From the NCBI RefSeq assembly GCF_003627055.1, contig NZ_CP032624.1, positions 2,976,001 through 3,040,000 of the forward strand: 64,000 bases of DNA, given 5' to 3'. Both the position numbers and the translations under genes were made by a program. The notes beneath the pieces are model-generated. The model was not told the DNA's origin and searched no databases. It saw only the letters and a list, made by a program, of their open reading frames with translations. This document shows positions 17,062-25,152 of this stretch, piece after piece; positions within the stretch are counted from its first letter, which is position 1, and every line of letters begins with the position of its first letter. The DNA comes from Gryllotalpicola protaetiae (GTDB taxonomy: Bacteria > Actinomycetota > Actinomycetes > Actinomycetales > Microbacteriaceae).

Positions 17062-17694
17062 TCAGCTGGCGGGGATATTCGCACTGAACCGGCCGAGGGC
17101 GAGGTCTTGGTGGGCGAGTCGGCGTAGGGCGGCGATGACGGGTTCGTTGAGCGCGGTGCCTAGGACTGCGTATTCGATTGTGGCTCGCGCTGGCCCTTCC
17201 GGCGCGTGATCGAGGTCGTAGTAGGCGATGGCCCGGGTGTGTGCGGCGTAGTGGTCGAGGCGATCATCGTCAATGGGGAATCCGGCAGCGGACGCGGCCG
17301 TGAGAGCTCGTTCGAGCTGAGCGACGGCGGGGTAGTCGGGATCGTACACCTGGCCGTTTCGTTCCAGTACGGCGCGGGCTAGCGGGTAGTCGCGTTGTTC
17401 GTCGCCGTCCGAGTCGTCGTAGGGCGGAAGTGCGCCAATGGCGGCACCGAGGGCGAGGAAAAGGTCATCACCCGGCGTTTCGATGAGACGGATCACCTCG
17501 GCCGTCTTCTGTACGGAGAGGCCAACGATATCGGTGAGGGCGCGAATGAGTGCCAGGCGACGCAGGTGGTGTTCACCATAGGTGGCCTGTGTGGCGCTGG
17601 TCGTCTCGCCGGGCATGAGCACGCCCTCGCGGATGTAGTACTTGATCGTCGCGAGCGGGACCCCCGACCGTTCGACGAGTTTTGACACGCGCAT
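17062..17694 (-). CDS. MerR-family regulator
   Basis: A 210-residue protein: MerR HTH at 1-70 (SKLVERSGVPLATIKYYIREG, in pieces SKLVERSGV and ATIKYYIREG), then a long acidic linker and a C-terminal helical domain with PEGPARATIEYAVLG. There is no metal-binding cysteine set, so it is likely to sense an organic ligand. It diverges from two membrane-protein genes through a promoter with the inverted repeat typical of MerR targets. Confidence 0.87.
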   Translation of the reverse strand: MRVSKLVERSGVPLATIKYYIREGVLMPGETTSATQATYGEHHLRRLALIRALTDIVGLSVQKTAEVIRLIETPGDDLFLALGAAIGALPPYDDSDGDEQRDYPLARAVLERNGQVYDPDYPAVAQLERALTAASAAGFPIDDDRLDHYAAHTRAIAYYDLDHAPEGPARATIEYAVLGTALNEPVIAALRRLAHQDLALGRFSANIPAS

Positions 17695-17706
17695 GAGTGA
17701 CCTCCG

Positions 17707-17738
17707 TTGACACTAGATTCTACAACTATCTATAGTTG
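17707..17738 (+). promoter_or_regulatory. MerR-type promoter with 7-bp inverted repeat; likely leaderless transcript
   Basis: ttgaca at 17707-17712 and tatagt at 17731-17736 are 18 bp apart. The repeat caactat-ct-atagttg (17723-17738) overlaps the spacer and -10 box. Transcription would begin about 17743-17745, at the ATG at 17745, so the mRNA may lack a leader. Confidence 0.6.
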
Positions 17739-17744
17739 GAGACT

Positions 17745-18167
17745 ATGGCTATCCATTCTCAGTCCCTTGTCGTCATCGGCATCCTGCTGCTTGCCTTGGT
17801 GACCGTGGAATCTGGCGGTGTATTCCTCACCCGGGTTGTCCGGGGCGGCGTTCCGGCCAACACGCTGCAGAAGAGCTTCTTCCGAGCCGGACATGCCCAC
17901 GCCGCCGTGCTGCTCGTCCTGTCGGTAGTGATCCTCTCCGTCGTGGACTCAGCGAAGTTGTCGGGGGCGTGGGACGTGATCGCCCGGTACGGGGTGCCAG
18001 CCGCGGCGATCCTGATGCCTGCCGGATTCTTTCTCTCCGTCATTGGTCGTGACCCCGCGGGGCCCAACCGTTTGGTCGTCCTGCTGTGGGCAGGGGTCGG
18101 ATGCGTCACGGCGGGCTTGATCGTCGCGGGCATCGGCATCCTGGCCGCCGGACTTGCCGCATTCTGA
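17745..18167 (+). CDS. Four-TM membrane protein under MerR control
   Basis: A 140-residue protein with about four TM helices (starts SLVVIGILLLALVTVESGGV) and a motif RVVRGGVPANTLQKSFFRAGHAHA between helices 1 and 2 (in pieces RVVRGGVPANTLQ, KSFFRAGHAHA). I do not recognise a named family with certainty. ATG at 17745 is preferred over TTG at 17736, which lies in the -10 region. It is followed at 17 bp by a DoxX-like gene, making a two-gene unit. Confidence 0.8.
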   Translation: MAIHSQSLVVIGILLLALVTVESGGVFLTRVVRGGVPANTLQKSFFRAGHAHAAVLLVLSVVILSVVDSAKLSGAWDVIARYGVPAAAILMPAGFFLSVIGRDPAGPNRLVVLLWAGVGCVTAGLIVAGIGILAAGLAAF

Positions 18168-18184
18168 AGGGGGAGCTTTTCGCC

Positions 18185-18631
18185 GTGGCGCCACTCATCG
18201 TCCTGATCGTCATCAGTGCACTTACCCGGCTCGTCGGGTGGATCAGCGGACTCCCGGTGATCGACTCCTGGCCGTCCGCGACCGCCTATGGGCTGGCCGC
18301 GATGTTCATCATGACGTCGATCACCCATTTCGTTCCCCGACGGCGGGCAGGATTCATCGCCATCGTCCCGCCCGTGATCCCGGCGCCGGCGTTGGTCGTG
18401 TCCGTGACCGGTATTCTCGAGATCGTCGGCGCGATTGGACTGCTTATCCCGCAGACCAGAGTGCTCGCCGCCGTCTGCCTCGGCCTGCTGCTGATCGCCA
18501 TGTTCCCCGCAAACATCTATGCCGCGGGTGCCCGACGCCACCCCGACGCACCCCACACCGCGCTCATGCCGCGCATCATCTATCAACTGGTGTTTATCGC
18601 AGCAGTCATCCTGGTCATCGTGGGTGGCTGA
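18185..18631 (+). CDS. DoxX-like membrane protein
   Basis: A 148-residue protein with four TM spans and the DoxX-type core: AMFIMTSITHFVPRRR, then TGILEIVGAIGLLIPQTR. DoxX-like proteins are small quinone-linked membrane proteins of uncertain role. GTG at 18185 follows a purine-rich gaaggggga stretch; a frame from 18086 would run through the preceding gene. Second gene of the MerR-linked unit. Confidence 0.8.
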   Translation: MAPLIVLIVISALTRLVGWISGLPVIDSWPSATAYGLAAMFIMTSITHFVPRRRAGFIAIVPPVIPAPALVVSVTGILEIVGAIGLLIPQTRVLAAVCLGLLLIAMFPANIYAAGARRHPDAPHTALMPRIIYQLVFIAAVILVIVGG

Positions 18632-18765
18632 GCGTTGGCGGTCACATTGGTCACGGAGCATCTACCCGATCCGACCCCCGACGAGGTCGAAGCCACTGGC
18701 AGTATGATCGCAACATTTTGAGACGGCCTAGGCGCCATGCAACCGTCAATACATAGGGAGGCTCC

Positions 18766-19098
18766 ATGGTGATCGATGTCGGTCATCCGTTCACGACAAC
18801 AGATTGGACTGCCATCGACCCCACCGAGCATGCCGGGTCGGCGGGCTTTGCCCTGTGGCGCACAAAACAGATCGGTGCGGTTCGAATCCGAATGGTGGAA
18901 TATACCCCAGGTTATGTTGCGGATCACTGGTGCACGCGAGGTCACATTCTCCTCGTGACAGGTGGCGAACTTCGCACCGAACTCGACGACGGTCGCGTGA
19001 TCCATCTGACTGCCGGACAGAGTTATGAAGTGGCGAGCAATATGGAAGCACACCGGTCGAGCACCGCCAGGGGTGCAACGCTCTTCATCGTGGACTAA
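18766..19098 (+). CDS. DHCW-motif cupin-fold protein
   Basis: A 110-residue protein with the DHCW signature (VADHWCTRGH: here DHWC, followed by a metal-site-like RGHILLV) and a jelly-roll pattern (GELRTELDDG, LTAGQSYEVAS, ends ATLFIVD). This matches the small cupins annotated 'DHCW motif cupin fold protein', of unknown role. ATG at 18766 with tagggagg just upstream. It stands alone between the DoxX-like gene and a converging GNAT gene. Confidence 0.85.
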   Translation: MVIDVGHPFTTTDWTAIDPTEHAGSAGFALWRTKQIGAVRIRMVEYTPGYVADHWCTRGHILLVTGGELRTELDDGRVIHLTAGQSYEVASNMEAHRSSTARGATLFIVD

Positions 19099-19282
19099 GA
19101 ACTGTCAATGCGGATTCCTGGCTTGAGGTCGACCATGTGTTTGGGCGACTTGAATGTTCCACGTCGCAGGAGATCGGAATTGACGCAACGCGGACGGAGG
19201 CGCGCACGCCGTTCCTTTCGGTCAGTCCGATCCAGAAACAGCGAGAATCAGACAGTCCCTTTATCGGACAGACCCCCGGTGG

Positions 19283-20023
19283 TTAGTGAGCGGGGGTGTC
19301 CAACGGATGTTGGACCCAGATGTTGGGTTCAACATAGGTGCCGTTTCCGTTGTCGTCGATACGAAGAGGTGCGAGTCCGCCGGGGATGATGTAGTCGCCG
19401 GCATCCGGGAGCGTCATTCCGGTCCAGTCTTCCCACTCGGCGATGGTTCCCGTCATGGTCTGCGACTGCGCTGCTGTGGCGAGGACGCGCGCACCCATCC
19501 GCCAATGGGTTCTCAGCCACGGATCGAAGGGTGCACCGTCTGCTCGGATCCACGCTGCATAGTCTGCAATCGCGGTGAGCGGATACCGGTGTTTGAGCGT
19601 GGGGCGCAACGGGACGATCAGATACTCCAAGCCACGAGCCACTGCTTGCTCTCGGAACGCGCGCAGAAGATCTGCCGCGATGCCCCGCCCCTGCTCGGCT
19701 TGGTCGATCTGGGCCGCGCACACCACGAGCGTGTTCGGCGTGTGCGCTGTCTCTTCCGTCACGGAACGACGCAGGCTGTCCGAATATCCCTCGGGCAACG
19801 AGCCAGCACTCCCGTCCCAGACGATCGGAACAGCCCAACCGGCACCCACATATCGGTCGCCATCCACAACGAGCAGCTCAAGATCGGCGAAACGCTCCCT
19901 GACGCTCGGAAGGTACTGCGCAGCGACAGCGTCAGCAGATATGAACGCCGGCCAGCCCTGATCAAGAAACGCCGCCAATGCTTTCTCGTCTCGGGGTGCA
20001 CCATGCATCGGCTCGATCCTCAC
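19283..20023 (-). CDS. GNAT-like acyltransferase
   Basis: A 246-residue protein. The central part has a GNAT acetyl-CoA segment: LVVCAAQIDQAEQGRGIAAD (about 98-117) with the QGRGIA loop. The C-terminal part (MTGTIAEWEDWTGM and PDAGDYIIPGGL) is typical of a longer GNAT subfamily found in actinobacteria. GTG at 20023 is used, with an ATG five codons further in. It converges on the cupin gene. Acceptor substrate is unknown. Confidence 0.8.
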   Translation of the reverse strand: MRIEPMHGAPRDEKALAAFLDQGWPAFISADAVAAQYLPSVRERFADLELLVVDGDRYVGAGWAVPIVWDGSAGSLPEGYSDSLRRSVTEETAHTPNTLVVCAAQIDQAEQGRGIAADLLRAFREQAVARGLEYLIVPLRPTLKHRYPLTAIADYAAWIRADGAPFDPWLRTHWRMGARVLATAAQSQTMTGTIAEWEDWTGMTLPDAGDYIIPGGLAPLRIDDNGNGTYVEPNIWVQHPLDTPAH

Positions 20024-20271
20024 GCGGAGACTCTACAGGCGAGGTGATGTCCGTACCTGCTCGGCTATCCGGAGCTGAACGCATGCTGGCAGGTGGCCGC
20101 GACCGAATACCTCCCGACCGGTGGTCGAGAATGCGTCATTTTCAGTTGACCGATGACCACTCGCGGCTGGCGATAGCGTCCCACATCACGTGAGGTGAGA
20201 CACCGGAAGGCGTGATCGTCATCGTGAATGGCGCGTTCCTGTGGGGCATCCGAGGGTCGCTTCCCGCGCTA

Positions 20272-20742
20272 TTAGAGCTGGCCGGTGGCGATGAATCCGA
20301 TGATGGCCGCAGCGAGGACCAGCGCATGAAGGATCATGTGCTCGAGGTTGGGTCGGGGCCGGTCACCGATCCTGGGCAGGATGATCACGGTATGCGCATA
20401 GGTGCGCGCGTGCATCTCTTTCCAACTGCTGCCTGCGCCTGCAGTGGCCCAGGGCACCGTGACTCCGGCCACGTAGGGCAACCACCACAGGGCGAGCCCG
20501 CTGAGCGCGATCACCAGCTCGATCGCGCTTCCGATCATCCCGAGCCACGGCAAGCGTAGCTCCCCGGCGGTCGCCAACAGGATCGCCGGCAGCAGCATGA
20601 TCGGGGCGTTGACGAGCACCTCGGTGCGGCGCTCGTTGGAGGTCGCTGCGGTGACGTTGTTCAGGGGGTGCAAGTCGACGAGGGTCGTGATCACGAAATA
20701 CGCGTCGGCGAGGACGACGAGAGTGATGGCGGTGATGAGCAT
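20272..20742 (-). CDS. Four-TM membrane protein linked to TetR
   Basis: A 156-residue protein with TM helices near residues 1-20, 46-62, 68-90 and 138-155. I do not recognise the family. ATG at 20742 is 2 bp from the stop of the TetR gene, so it is the second gene of a TetR-led operon and is likely derepressed by whatever ligand the TetR binds. The conserved-looking KEMHARTYAHTV segment lies in a loop. Confidence 0.75.
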   Translation of the reverse strand: MLITAITLVVLADAYFVITTLVDLHPLNNVTAATSNERRTEVLVNAPIMLLPAILLATAGELRLPWLGMIGSAIELVIALSGLALWWLPYVAGVTVPWATAGAGSSWKEMHARTYAHTVIILPRIGDRPRPNLEHMILHALVLAAAIIGFIATGQL

Positions 20743-20744
20743 GC

Positions 20745-21311
20745 TCAGATTCCTGTGATGAGGCGAGCGGCGACGCCGTCGAGGAACGTCCCGACAGCGA
20801 GCTCGAACCAGTCGTCGTAGTAATCCGGTCGCGCGACCGGGGAGTGGGGCACGTCGCCGAACTCGGCACCGGCGAGGCCGATCACGAGCACGCTGAGCGA
20901 GGAGATCGCGAGCAGCGCGTCCTGCTTCCCGACTCCGAGCGCGGCGAATGCCTGCGTAATGATCGGGATGGCCGGGCGGTAGACCTCCGCCGATACGTTG
21001 GTGACGGCCAGCACCTGGGCAGCACCCGGGTGGGCGCGCAGCCCCGCGCGTACGCCGGATGCGAGCTGCTCGAACAAGGGCCGCCACGGCAGACCCTGAT
21101 CCAGAGCGCCGATGACGCCGGCCCACACCTCGTCTGCGATGAGCTGCTGCAACTCGGGCTTGCCTGAAACATGGTTGTACAACGACGCCGCCTGCACCCC
21201 GAGCCGCGAGCCCAGCGCGCGCATCGAAAGGCCCGCCAGACCCTCTTCGTCCAACAGCTCCAGCGCGGCACTGACTATTCCGCCGCGGTCGATTCGTGCC
21301 CTGCGTGACAT
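20745..21311 (-). CDS. TetR-family regulator (TetR_C-type)
   Basis: A 188-residue protein with HTH MRALGSRLGVQAASLYNHVS, the variant typical of TetR(B)-like repressors. The C-terminal domain has ELAVGTFLDGVAARL near the end, as in TetR_C proteins. The 17-bp palindrome at 21330-21346 upstream of its ATG is almost surely its operator. It is co-transcribed with the four-TM protein. Ligand unknown. Confidence 0.89.
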   Translation of the reverse strand: MSRRARIDRGGIVSAALELLDEEGLAGLSMRALGSRLGVQAASLYNHVSGKPELQQLIADEVWAGVIGALDQGLPWRPLFEQLASGVRAGLRAHPGAAQVLAVTNVSAEVYRPAIPIITQAFAALGVGKQDALLAISSLSVLVIGLAGAEFGDVPHSPVARPDYYDDWFELAVGTFLDGVAARLITGI

Positions 21312-21329
21312 GTCACCCCCAGACGCATA

Positions 21330-21346
21330 AACTAACAGTGTTAGTT
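21330..21346. promoter_or_regulatory. TetR operator palindrome
   Basis: aactaaca-g-tgttagtt: perfect 8-bp arms around one base, 19 bp upstream of the TetR start at 21311. AT-rich in a GC-rich context. Confidence 0.7.
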
Positions 21347-21540
21347 ATGCTTTGCAAGCCGGGCTCGTAGGCCCGGCCGTGGCCCACTCATGAACTCGAT
21401 GCTGGCCTGGTCATTGCAGGGTGCTCCGGCCGTCTCGACGGGACGGTGTAAAGCACGTATCGCGATCACCGCGCACGCTCTACGTCCCGATCACCTTGTT
21501 CGCCCGCGCGAAGCCTTGCCCTTGTAATGACGTTTGGTCG

Positions 21541-21568
21541 GCATGCGGCATGCGGCATGCATCATGCG
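21541..21568. repeat. Degenerate 7-bp tandem repeat
   Basis: Four units of gcatgcg (21541-21547, 21548-21554, 21555-21561, 21562-21568); the last two differ by one base each. It lies in the 295-bp gap between two TetR genes, which otherwise shows no gene. Confidence 0.6.
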
Positions 21569-21641
21569 GCTTACGGGGGAGGGATTCGTAGTCGGCCGTC
21601 GCGTTGTCAGCCGAGTGCGCATCGGGAGAGGTTCGCGTGTG

Positions 21642-22241
21642 TCACGCGGGGGAGCGGCTCAACTCTAGGCCGGACACCAGGAGACCCACGCCGAAGGCGT
21701 ATTCGGCCGCCGGGTCGTCCTCGTCGCGGAGGGAGCCGGTGTGGTCGGCGAGCACGCCGAGGCTGTCGTACTGCATCCGCTGTTGCTCATGCGAGACATG
21801 TCCGAGTATGAAGTGCAGCAGCGTGGACGCCGCACGTCGGGCGGTGTTCGGATCGAAGCCGTCGGCGGCGATCGCGGCCGCGAGCCTGTCGTGCGCGACA
21901 GTTGATCCCAGGCCGAGCGCGAGCGTGCTGGCCACCACCTCGGCTCCGTCGCGATACGCGAGCAGTGCATCTCGGAGCGCGGCAGCCTCGGCGTGGACTC
22001 GCGCGGCGCCGCCGGGGGCGGGGCCCGGGACCGTTGCGCGGGTCACGATGCGGTCCGCCAGTTCTGCGAGAAGGCTCTGCTTGTTGGAGAAGTGCCAGTA
22101 GAGCGCGCTGGGCTGCACGTCGAGCGCGCTCGCGAGACGCCGCATGGTGAGGTCGGGGAGGCCGTAGTCGTCCAGGATGCGTAAGGCGGTGCGTGCGACG
22201 TCGTCGCGGGTGTGCCTGCGTCCGTTTTCGGATCCGGTCAT
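21642..22241 (-). CDS. bioQ: BioQ-like TetR repressor of biotin genes
   Basis: A 199-residue TetR protein with HTH MRRLASALDVQPSALYWHFS and a TetR_C-type C-terminus. It is divergent from bioY, and the intergenic region carries two boxes matching the published Corynebacterium BioQ pattern TGAAC-N3-GTTAC closely. BioQ in Corynebacterium represses biotin synthesis and bioYMN uptake genes. Naming rests on context plus operator, not on an alignment. ATG at 22241; 67 bp separate it from bioY. Confidence 0.82.
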   Translation of the reverse strand: MTGSENGRRHTRDDVARTALRILDDYGLPDLTMRRLASALDVQPSALYWHFSNKQSLLAELADRIVTRATVPGPAPGGAARVHAEAAALRDALLAYRDGAEVVASTLALGLGSTVAHDRLAAAIAADGFDPNTARRAASTLLHFILGHVSHEQQRMQYDSLGVLADHTGSLRDEDDPAAEYAFGVGLLVSGLELSRSPA

Positions 22242-22254
22242 GGCATAACTATAC

Positions 22255-22282
22255 TGAACGACGTTCTAGTGAACACCGTTCA
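22255..22282. promoter_or_regulatory. Two BioQ-type boxes
   Basis: Box 1 tgaac-gac-gttct at 22255-22267 and box 2 tgaac-acc-gttca at 22270-22282. Box 2 is a perfect palindrome outside the 3-bp centre. They start 15 bp apart and lie between bioQ and bioY. Confidence 0.8.
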
Positions 22283-22308
22283 GGTGTACCGCTACTAAAG
22301 GAGCCGCC

Positions 22309-22950
22309 ATGACCACTCACCCTGCGCCGGCCCGCCGGCCTCGTTTCCGCCGGTTGGACGCGACCGACCTCGCACGGGTGGCTGTTTTCGCAGCGATCGT
22401 GGCCGTGCTGGGCCTACCCGGCGGCTTCACCGTGCTGGGCGCCGTGCCGATCACGGCGCAGACCCTGGGCGTGATGCTCGCCGGCGCCATTCTCGGACCG
22501 TGGCTCGGCGCATTGTCGATGACCGTCCTGATGGCCCTCGTGGCGGTCGGGCTTCCTCTGCTCGCGGGTGGTCGCGGTGGCATCGGGGTCTTCGTCGGCC
22601 CGTCCGCCGGGTTTGCGCTCGGCTGGATTCTCGGCGCATTCGTGATCGGCCTCATCGTGCATGCGGGCGGCCGCAAACCGGTGCTGTGGCGGACATTCGT
22701 GGGCGTGGTGGTCGGCGGGATCCTGGCGATCTACGCAGTGGGCATCCCGGTGCAGAGTGCGGTGACGCGCCTGCCGTTGGCAGAGACGGCGCTGACGAGC
22801 TTGGTGTTCGTCCCGGGCGACCTGGTGAAGGCGGTGCTCGCCACGGCCGTGGTGATGACCCTGGTGCGGGCCTATCCGCGGGCGTTCCGTCGGGTATGGG
22901 CGGAGAAGCCTGCGACCATCTCTGAAACTGATCACGCCGTCGTGTCGTGA
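22309..22950 (+). CDS. bioY: BioY, substrate-binding (S) component of the biotin ECF transporter
   Basis: A 213-residue membrane protein with about six helices and the BioY hallmarks AVPITAQTLGVMLAGAILGP, GGIGVFVGPSAGFALGW and a final helix ending AVVMTLVRAYPR. BioY captures biotin and, with BioM and BioN, imports it using ATP. ATG at 22309 with ggag upstream. Its stop overlaps the GTG of the ligase gene by 4 bases. Operon order is bioY-ligase-thiolase-bioM-bioN. Confidence 0.93.
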   Translation: MTTHPAPARRPRFRRLDATDLARVAVFAAIVAVLGLPGGFTVLGAVPITAQTLGVMLAGAILGPWLGALSMTVLMALVAVGLPLLAGGRGGIGVFVGPSAGFALGWILGAFVIGLIVHAGGRKPVLWRTFVGVVVGGILAIYAVGIPVQSAVTRLPLAETALTSLVFVPGDLVKAVLATAVVMTLVRAYPRAFRRVWAEKPATISETDHAVVS

Positions 22951-24038
22951 TCGTTCCGCTCAGCGGCTCCACGACTGGGCTGCTCGACGCTCTGCGCGAG
23001 ATCCGCGCGGCCGGCGACGTCCCGCTGGTCGGCGACGACCGCTGGCCGAGCGCGATGTGGGAAACCGTGCGCGCGGCCTCGGCCGGCATGCAGCTCACTG
23101 ACGATATCGCCTGGGCGACGCTCACATCGGGTAGTAGCGGATCGCCGCGCATCGTGCTGCGCAGCGCGTCATCGTGGGCTGAGTCGTTCGAAGCCGTGGC
23201 GGGGTATCTCGGGGCCGGTCCGGACGATGCCGTGTTGCTCCCCGCGCCTCCTGCTGCGTCACTCACCCTGTTCTCGCTCGCGCACGCACTTGGGGGCGGA
23301 CCTCGTCCGCTTCTGGGGGTCGCGTCGAACTCCGATGCCCATTGTCTGCATGGCACCCCGCAGGCGTTGCGCGCCGTGCTCGATGCTGGCGCACCCTCAC
23401 GCCTGCGCGCGGCGCTGGTCGGCGGATCTCCTCTCGACCCGGCTCTTCGTGAACGTGCGGAGGCCGCCGGCATCCGCGTGACCGCGTACTACGGCGCTGC
23501 CGAGCTGTCATTCGTCGCCGTGGATGAGGGCGACGGTCTGAGAGCGTTCCCCGGCGCGGAGCTGAGCATCCGGGCCGGCGAGCTGTGGGTGCGTTCTCCG
23601 TTCATCGCGTCGGGGTACGCCGGCGCCGACGGTCCGTGGCGTCGGGACGGCGCGTGGGCGACGGTCGGTGATCGGGCGGAACTCGTTGACGGGCGACTGC
23701 GGCTGCTCGGCCGGGCTGACGATGCGATCCTGAGCGCATCCGCGACGATCGTTCCAGAGGAGGTCGAGGCCGTGCTGCGCTCGGTTCCCGGCGTTCGCGA
23801 CGCGATCGTGTTCGGAATGCCCCGCGCACCGGTCGGTGCGCTGGTCGCGGCGTTCGTGGAGCTGGACGGCGACGCGGCCACGGAGCTTCGCCGCGCGGCG
23901 GTCGCGCGTCTGGCTCCCGCGCACCGGCCGAGGCGCTGGTTCGCCGGACACCTTCCGCGCACGGCATCGGGGAAGCCCGCGCGAGCCGAGGCCGCGCGCC
24001 GCGCGCTGGCCGGGGAGGTGTCCCGTCTTGACGTCTGA
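22947..24038 (+). CDS. MenE-like adenylate-forming acyl-CoA ligase in biotin operon
   Basis: A 363-residue ANL-superfamily enzyme, short like actinobacterial o-succinylbenzoate-CoA ligases. Seen: the phosphate loop TSGSSGSPR (usual Lys replaced by Arg), YYGAAELSFVA, DRAEL as the hinge-side motif, and LPRTASGKPAR with the C-terminal catalytic Lys. Between bioY and the thiolase it is more likely to act on a biotin-precursor acid (for example a pimelate-like diacid) than in menaquinone synthesis; that is inference. Compare Bacillus yhfT next to yhfU (bioY) and yhfS. GTG at 22947 overlaps the bioY stop. Confidence 0.85.
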   Translation: MIVPLSGSTTGLLDALREIRAAGDVPLVGDDRWPSAMWETVRAASAGMQLTDDIAWATLTSGSSGSPRIVLRSASSWAESFEAVAGYLGAGPDDAVLLPAPPAASLTLFSLAHALGGGPRPLLGVASNSDAHCLHGTPQALRAVLDAGAPSRLRAALVGGSPLDPALRERAEAAGIRVTAYYGAAELSFVAVDEGDGLRAFPGAELSIRAGELWVRSPFIASGYAGADGPWRRDGAWATVGDRAELVDGRLRLLGRADDAILSASATIVPEEVEAVLRSVPGVRDAIVFGMPRAPVGALVAAFVELDGDAATELRRAAVARLAPAHRPRRWFAGHLPRTASGKPARAEAARRALAGEVSRLDV

Positions 24039-25152
24039 TCGCGATCCGGTCATCATCGCTGCCCGCCGCACAGCTATCGGCACGCGCGGGCGGGCGCTCG
24101 CCTCCGTGCGCGTCGAGGATCTGGCCGCGGCGGCGATCCGTGCTGCTCTGGCCGACGCGGAAGCGGCGATCGGGGCGCCGATCGGGGTGGCGGAGGTTCT
24201 GCTGGGCAACTGCATGGGTCCCGGCGGCAACCTGGGCCGGGTGGCTGCTCTGGCCTCGGGGCTCGGGATGGAGGTCCCCGGTGGCACTGTCGACCGCCAG
24301 TGCGGCAGTGGGCTCGCGGCGGTGCTGGATGCGGCGACCGCGATCCGCGCCGGGGACGAGCGACCGCGAGTGGCCGGCGGTGTCGAGAGCGCATCCACTG
24401 CTCCGGTCCGTTCCATCGGCGGTGTCGCCTACGACCGTGCACCGTTCGCCCCGGCAGGGTTCGCCGATCCCGGGATGACGCGAGCGGCAGAGGATCTCGC
24501 CGTGCACGATGGGATCACGCGTGAGCGGCAGGACGAGTACGCCGCTCGCAGCCACTCGCGTGCACGGGCGGCCTTGATCGCGGGGCGGTTCGACGCCGAG
24601 CTGGTGCCGCTGGCCGGACTCGACCGTGACGACGCGATCGGTGCGGCAGAGCCGTTCCTTTCGCGGTTTCCAGCGCTCTTCGACGGTGGGACGGTCTCTG
24701 CAGGCACCGCCACGCGCATCGGCGACGGTGCCGCCGCCGTGGTCGTGGCGCCCGCGGGCGCGGCACCCGGACTCGTGGTTCGAGCGGCTGCCGTGATCGG
24801 CTGTGACCCCGCGCTTCCCGGCATCGGCGCCGCACCCGCCATCGAGGCCGCCCTGCTCTCCGCCGGCGCGACGGTCAGCGACGTCGCCGCGTTCGAGATC
24901 GTGGAAGCGTTCGCCGCGCAGAGCCTCGCCGTGCTGAATCGGCTCGGCCTCGCGGACGACGACTCGCGGGTCTGCGCCGACGGCGGTGCCCTCGCGCTGG
25001 GACATCCCTGGGGCGCGAGCGGGGCCGTCGCCGTCGTGCGACTGTTCAGCCGGCTCGTGCGAACCTCGACCCCGGCCGGAACCCTCGGCGTCGCCGCCGC
25101 ATCGGTCGGCGGCGGCCTCGGGATCGCCGCGGTGCTGGAGGTGGCGCGATGA
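24028..25152 (+). CDS. Thiolase-family protein with altered active site, biotin operon
   Basis: A 374-residue thiolase-fold protein. The nucleophile Cys is present (C92 in RQCGSGLAAV) and so is the oxyanion-hole/activating His (H326 in LGHPWGASG). Two usual active-site residues are changed: the Asn of NEAF is V292 (IVEAFA) and the second Cys of CxGGG is S359 (ASVGGG). Reactivity is therefore doubtful or different from acetyl-CoA acetyltransferase. TTG at 24028 is chosen: ggggagg at 24012-24018 precedes it and it fits the family N-terminus; it overlaps the ligase gene by 11 bases. It overlaps bioM by 4 bases. Confidence 0.86.
   Translation: MTSDRDPVIIAARRTAIGTRGRALASVRVEDLAAAAIRAALADAEAAIGAPIGVAEVLLGNCMGPGGNLGRVAALASGLGMEVPGGTVDRQCGSGLAAVLDAATAIRAGDERPRVAGGVESASTAPVRSIGGVAYDRAPFAPAGFADPGMTRAAEDLAVHDGITRERQDEYAARSHSRARAALIAGRFDAELVPLAGLDRDDAIGAAEPFLSRFPALFDGGTVSAGTATRIGDGAAAVVVAPAGAAPGLVVRAAAVIGCDPALPGIGAAPAIEAALLSAGATVSDVAAFEIVEAFAAQSLAVLNRLGLADDDSRVCADGGALALGHPWGASGAVAVVRLFSRLVRTSTPAGTLGVAAASVGGGLGIAAVLEVAR

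Noticed and set aside
17759-18661. 300-codon minus-strand frame over the MerR-linked membrane genes
   Set aside because: It reads as low-complexity His/Asp/Arg and lies opposite two membrane proteins with clean starts.
18880-18896. T-arm-like ggttcgaatcc, possible tRNA
   Set aside because: It lies in-frame inside the DHCW cupin gene and no acceptor or anticodon arms surround it.
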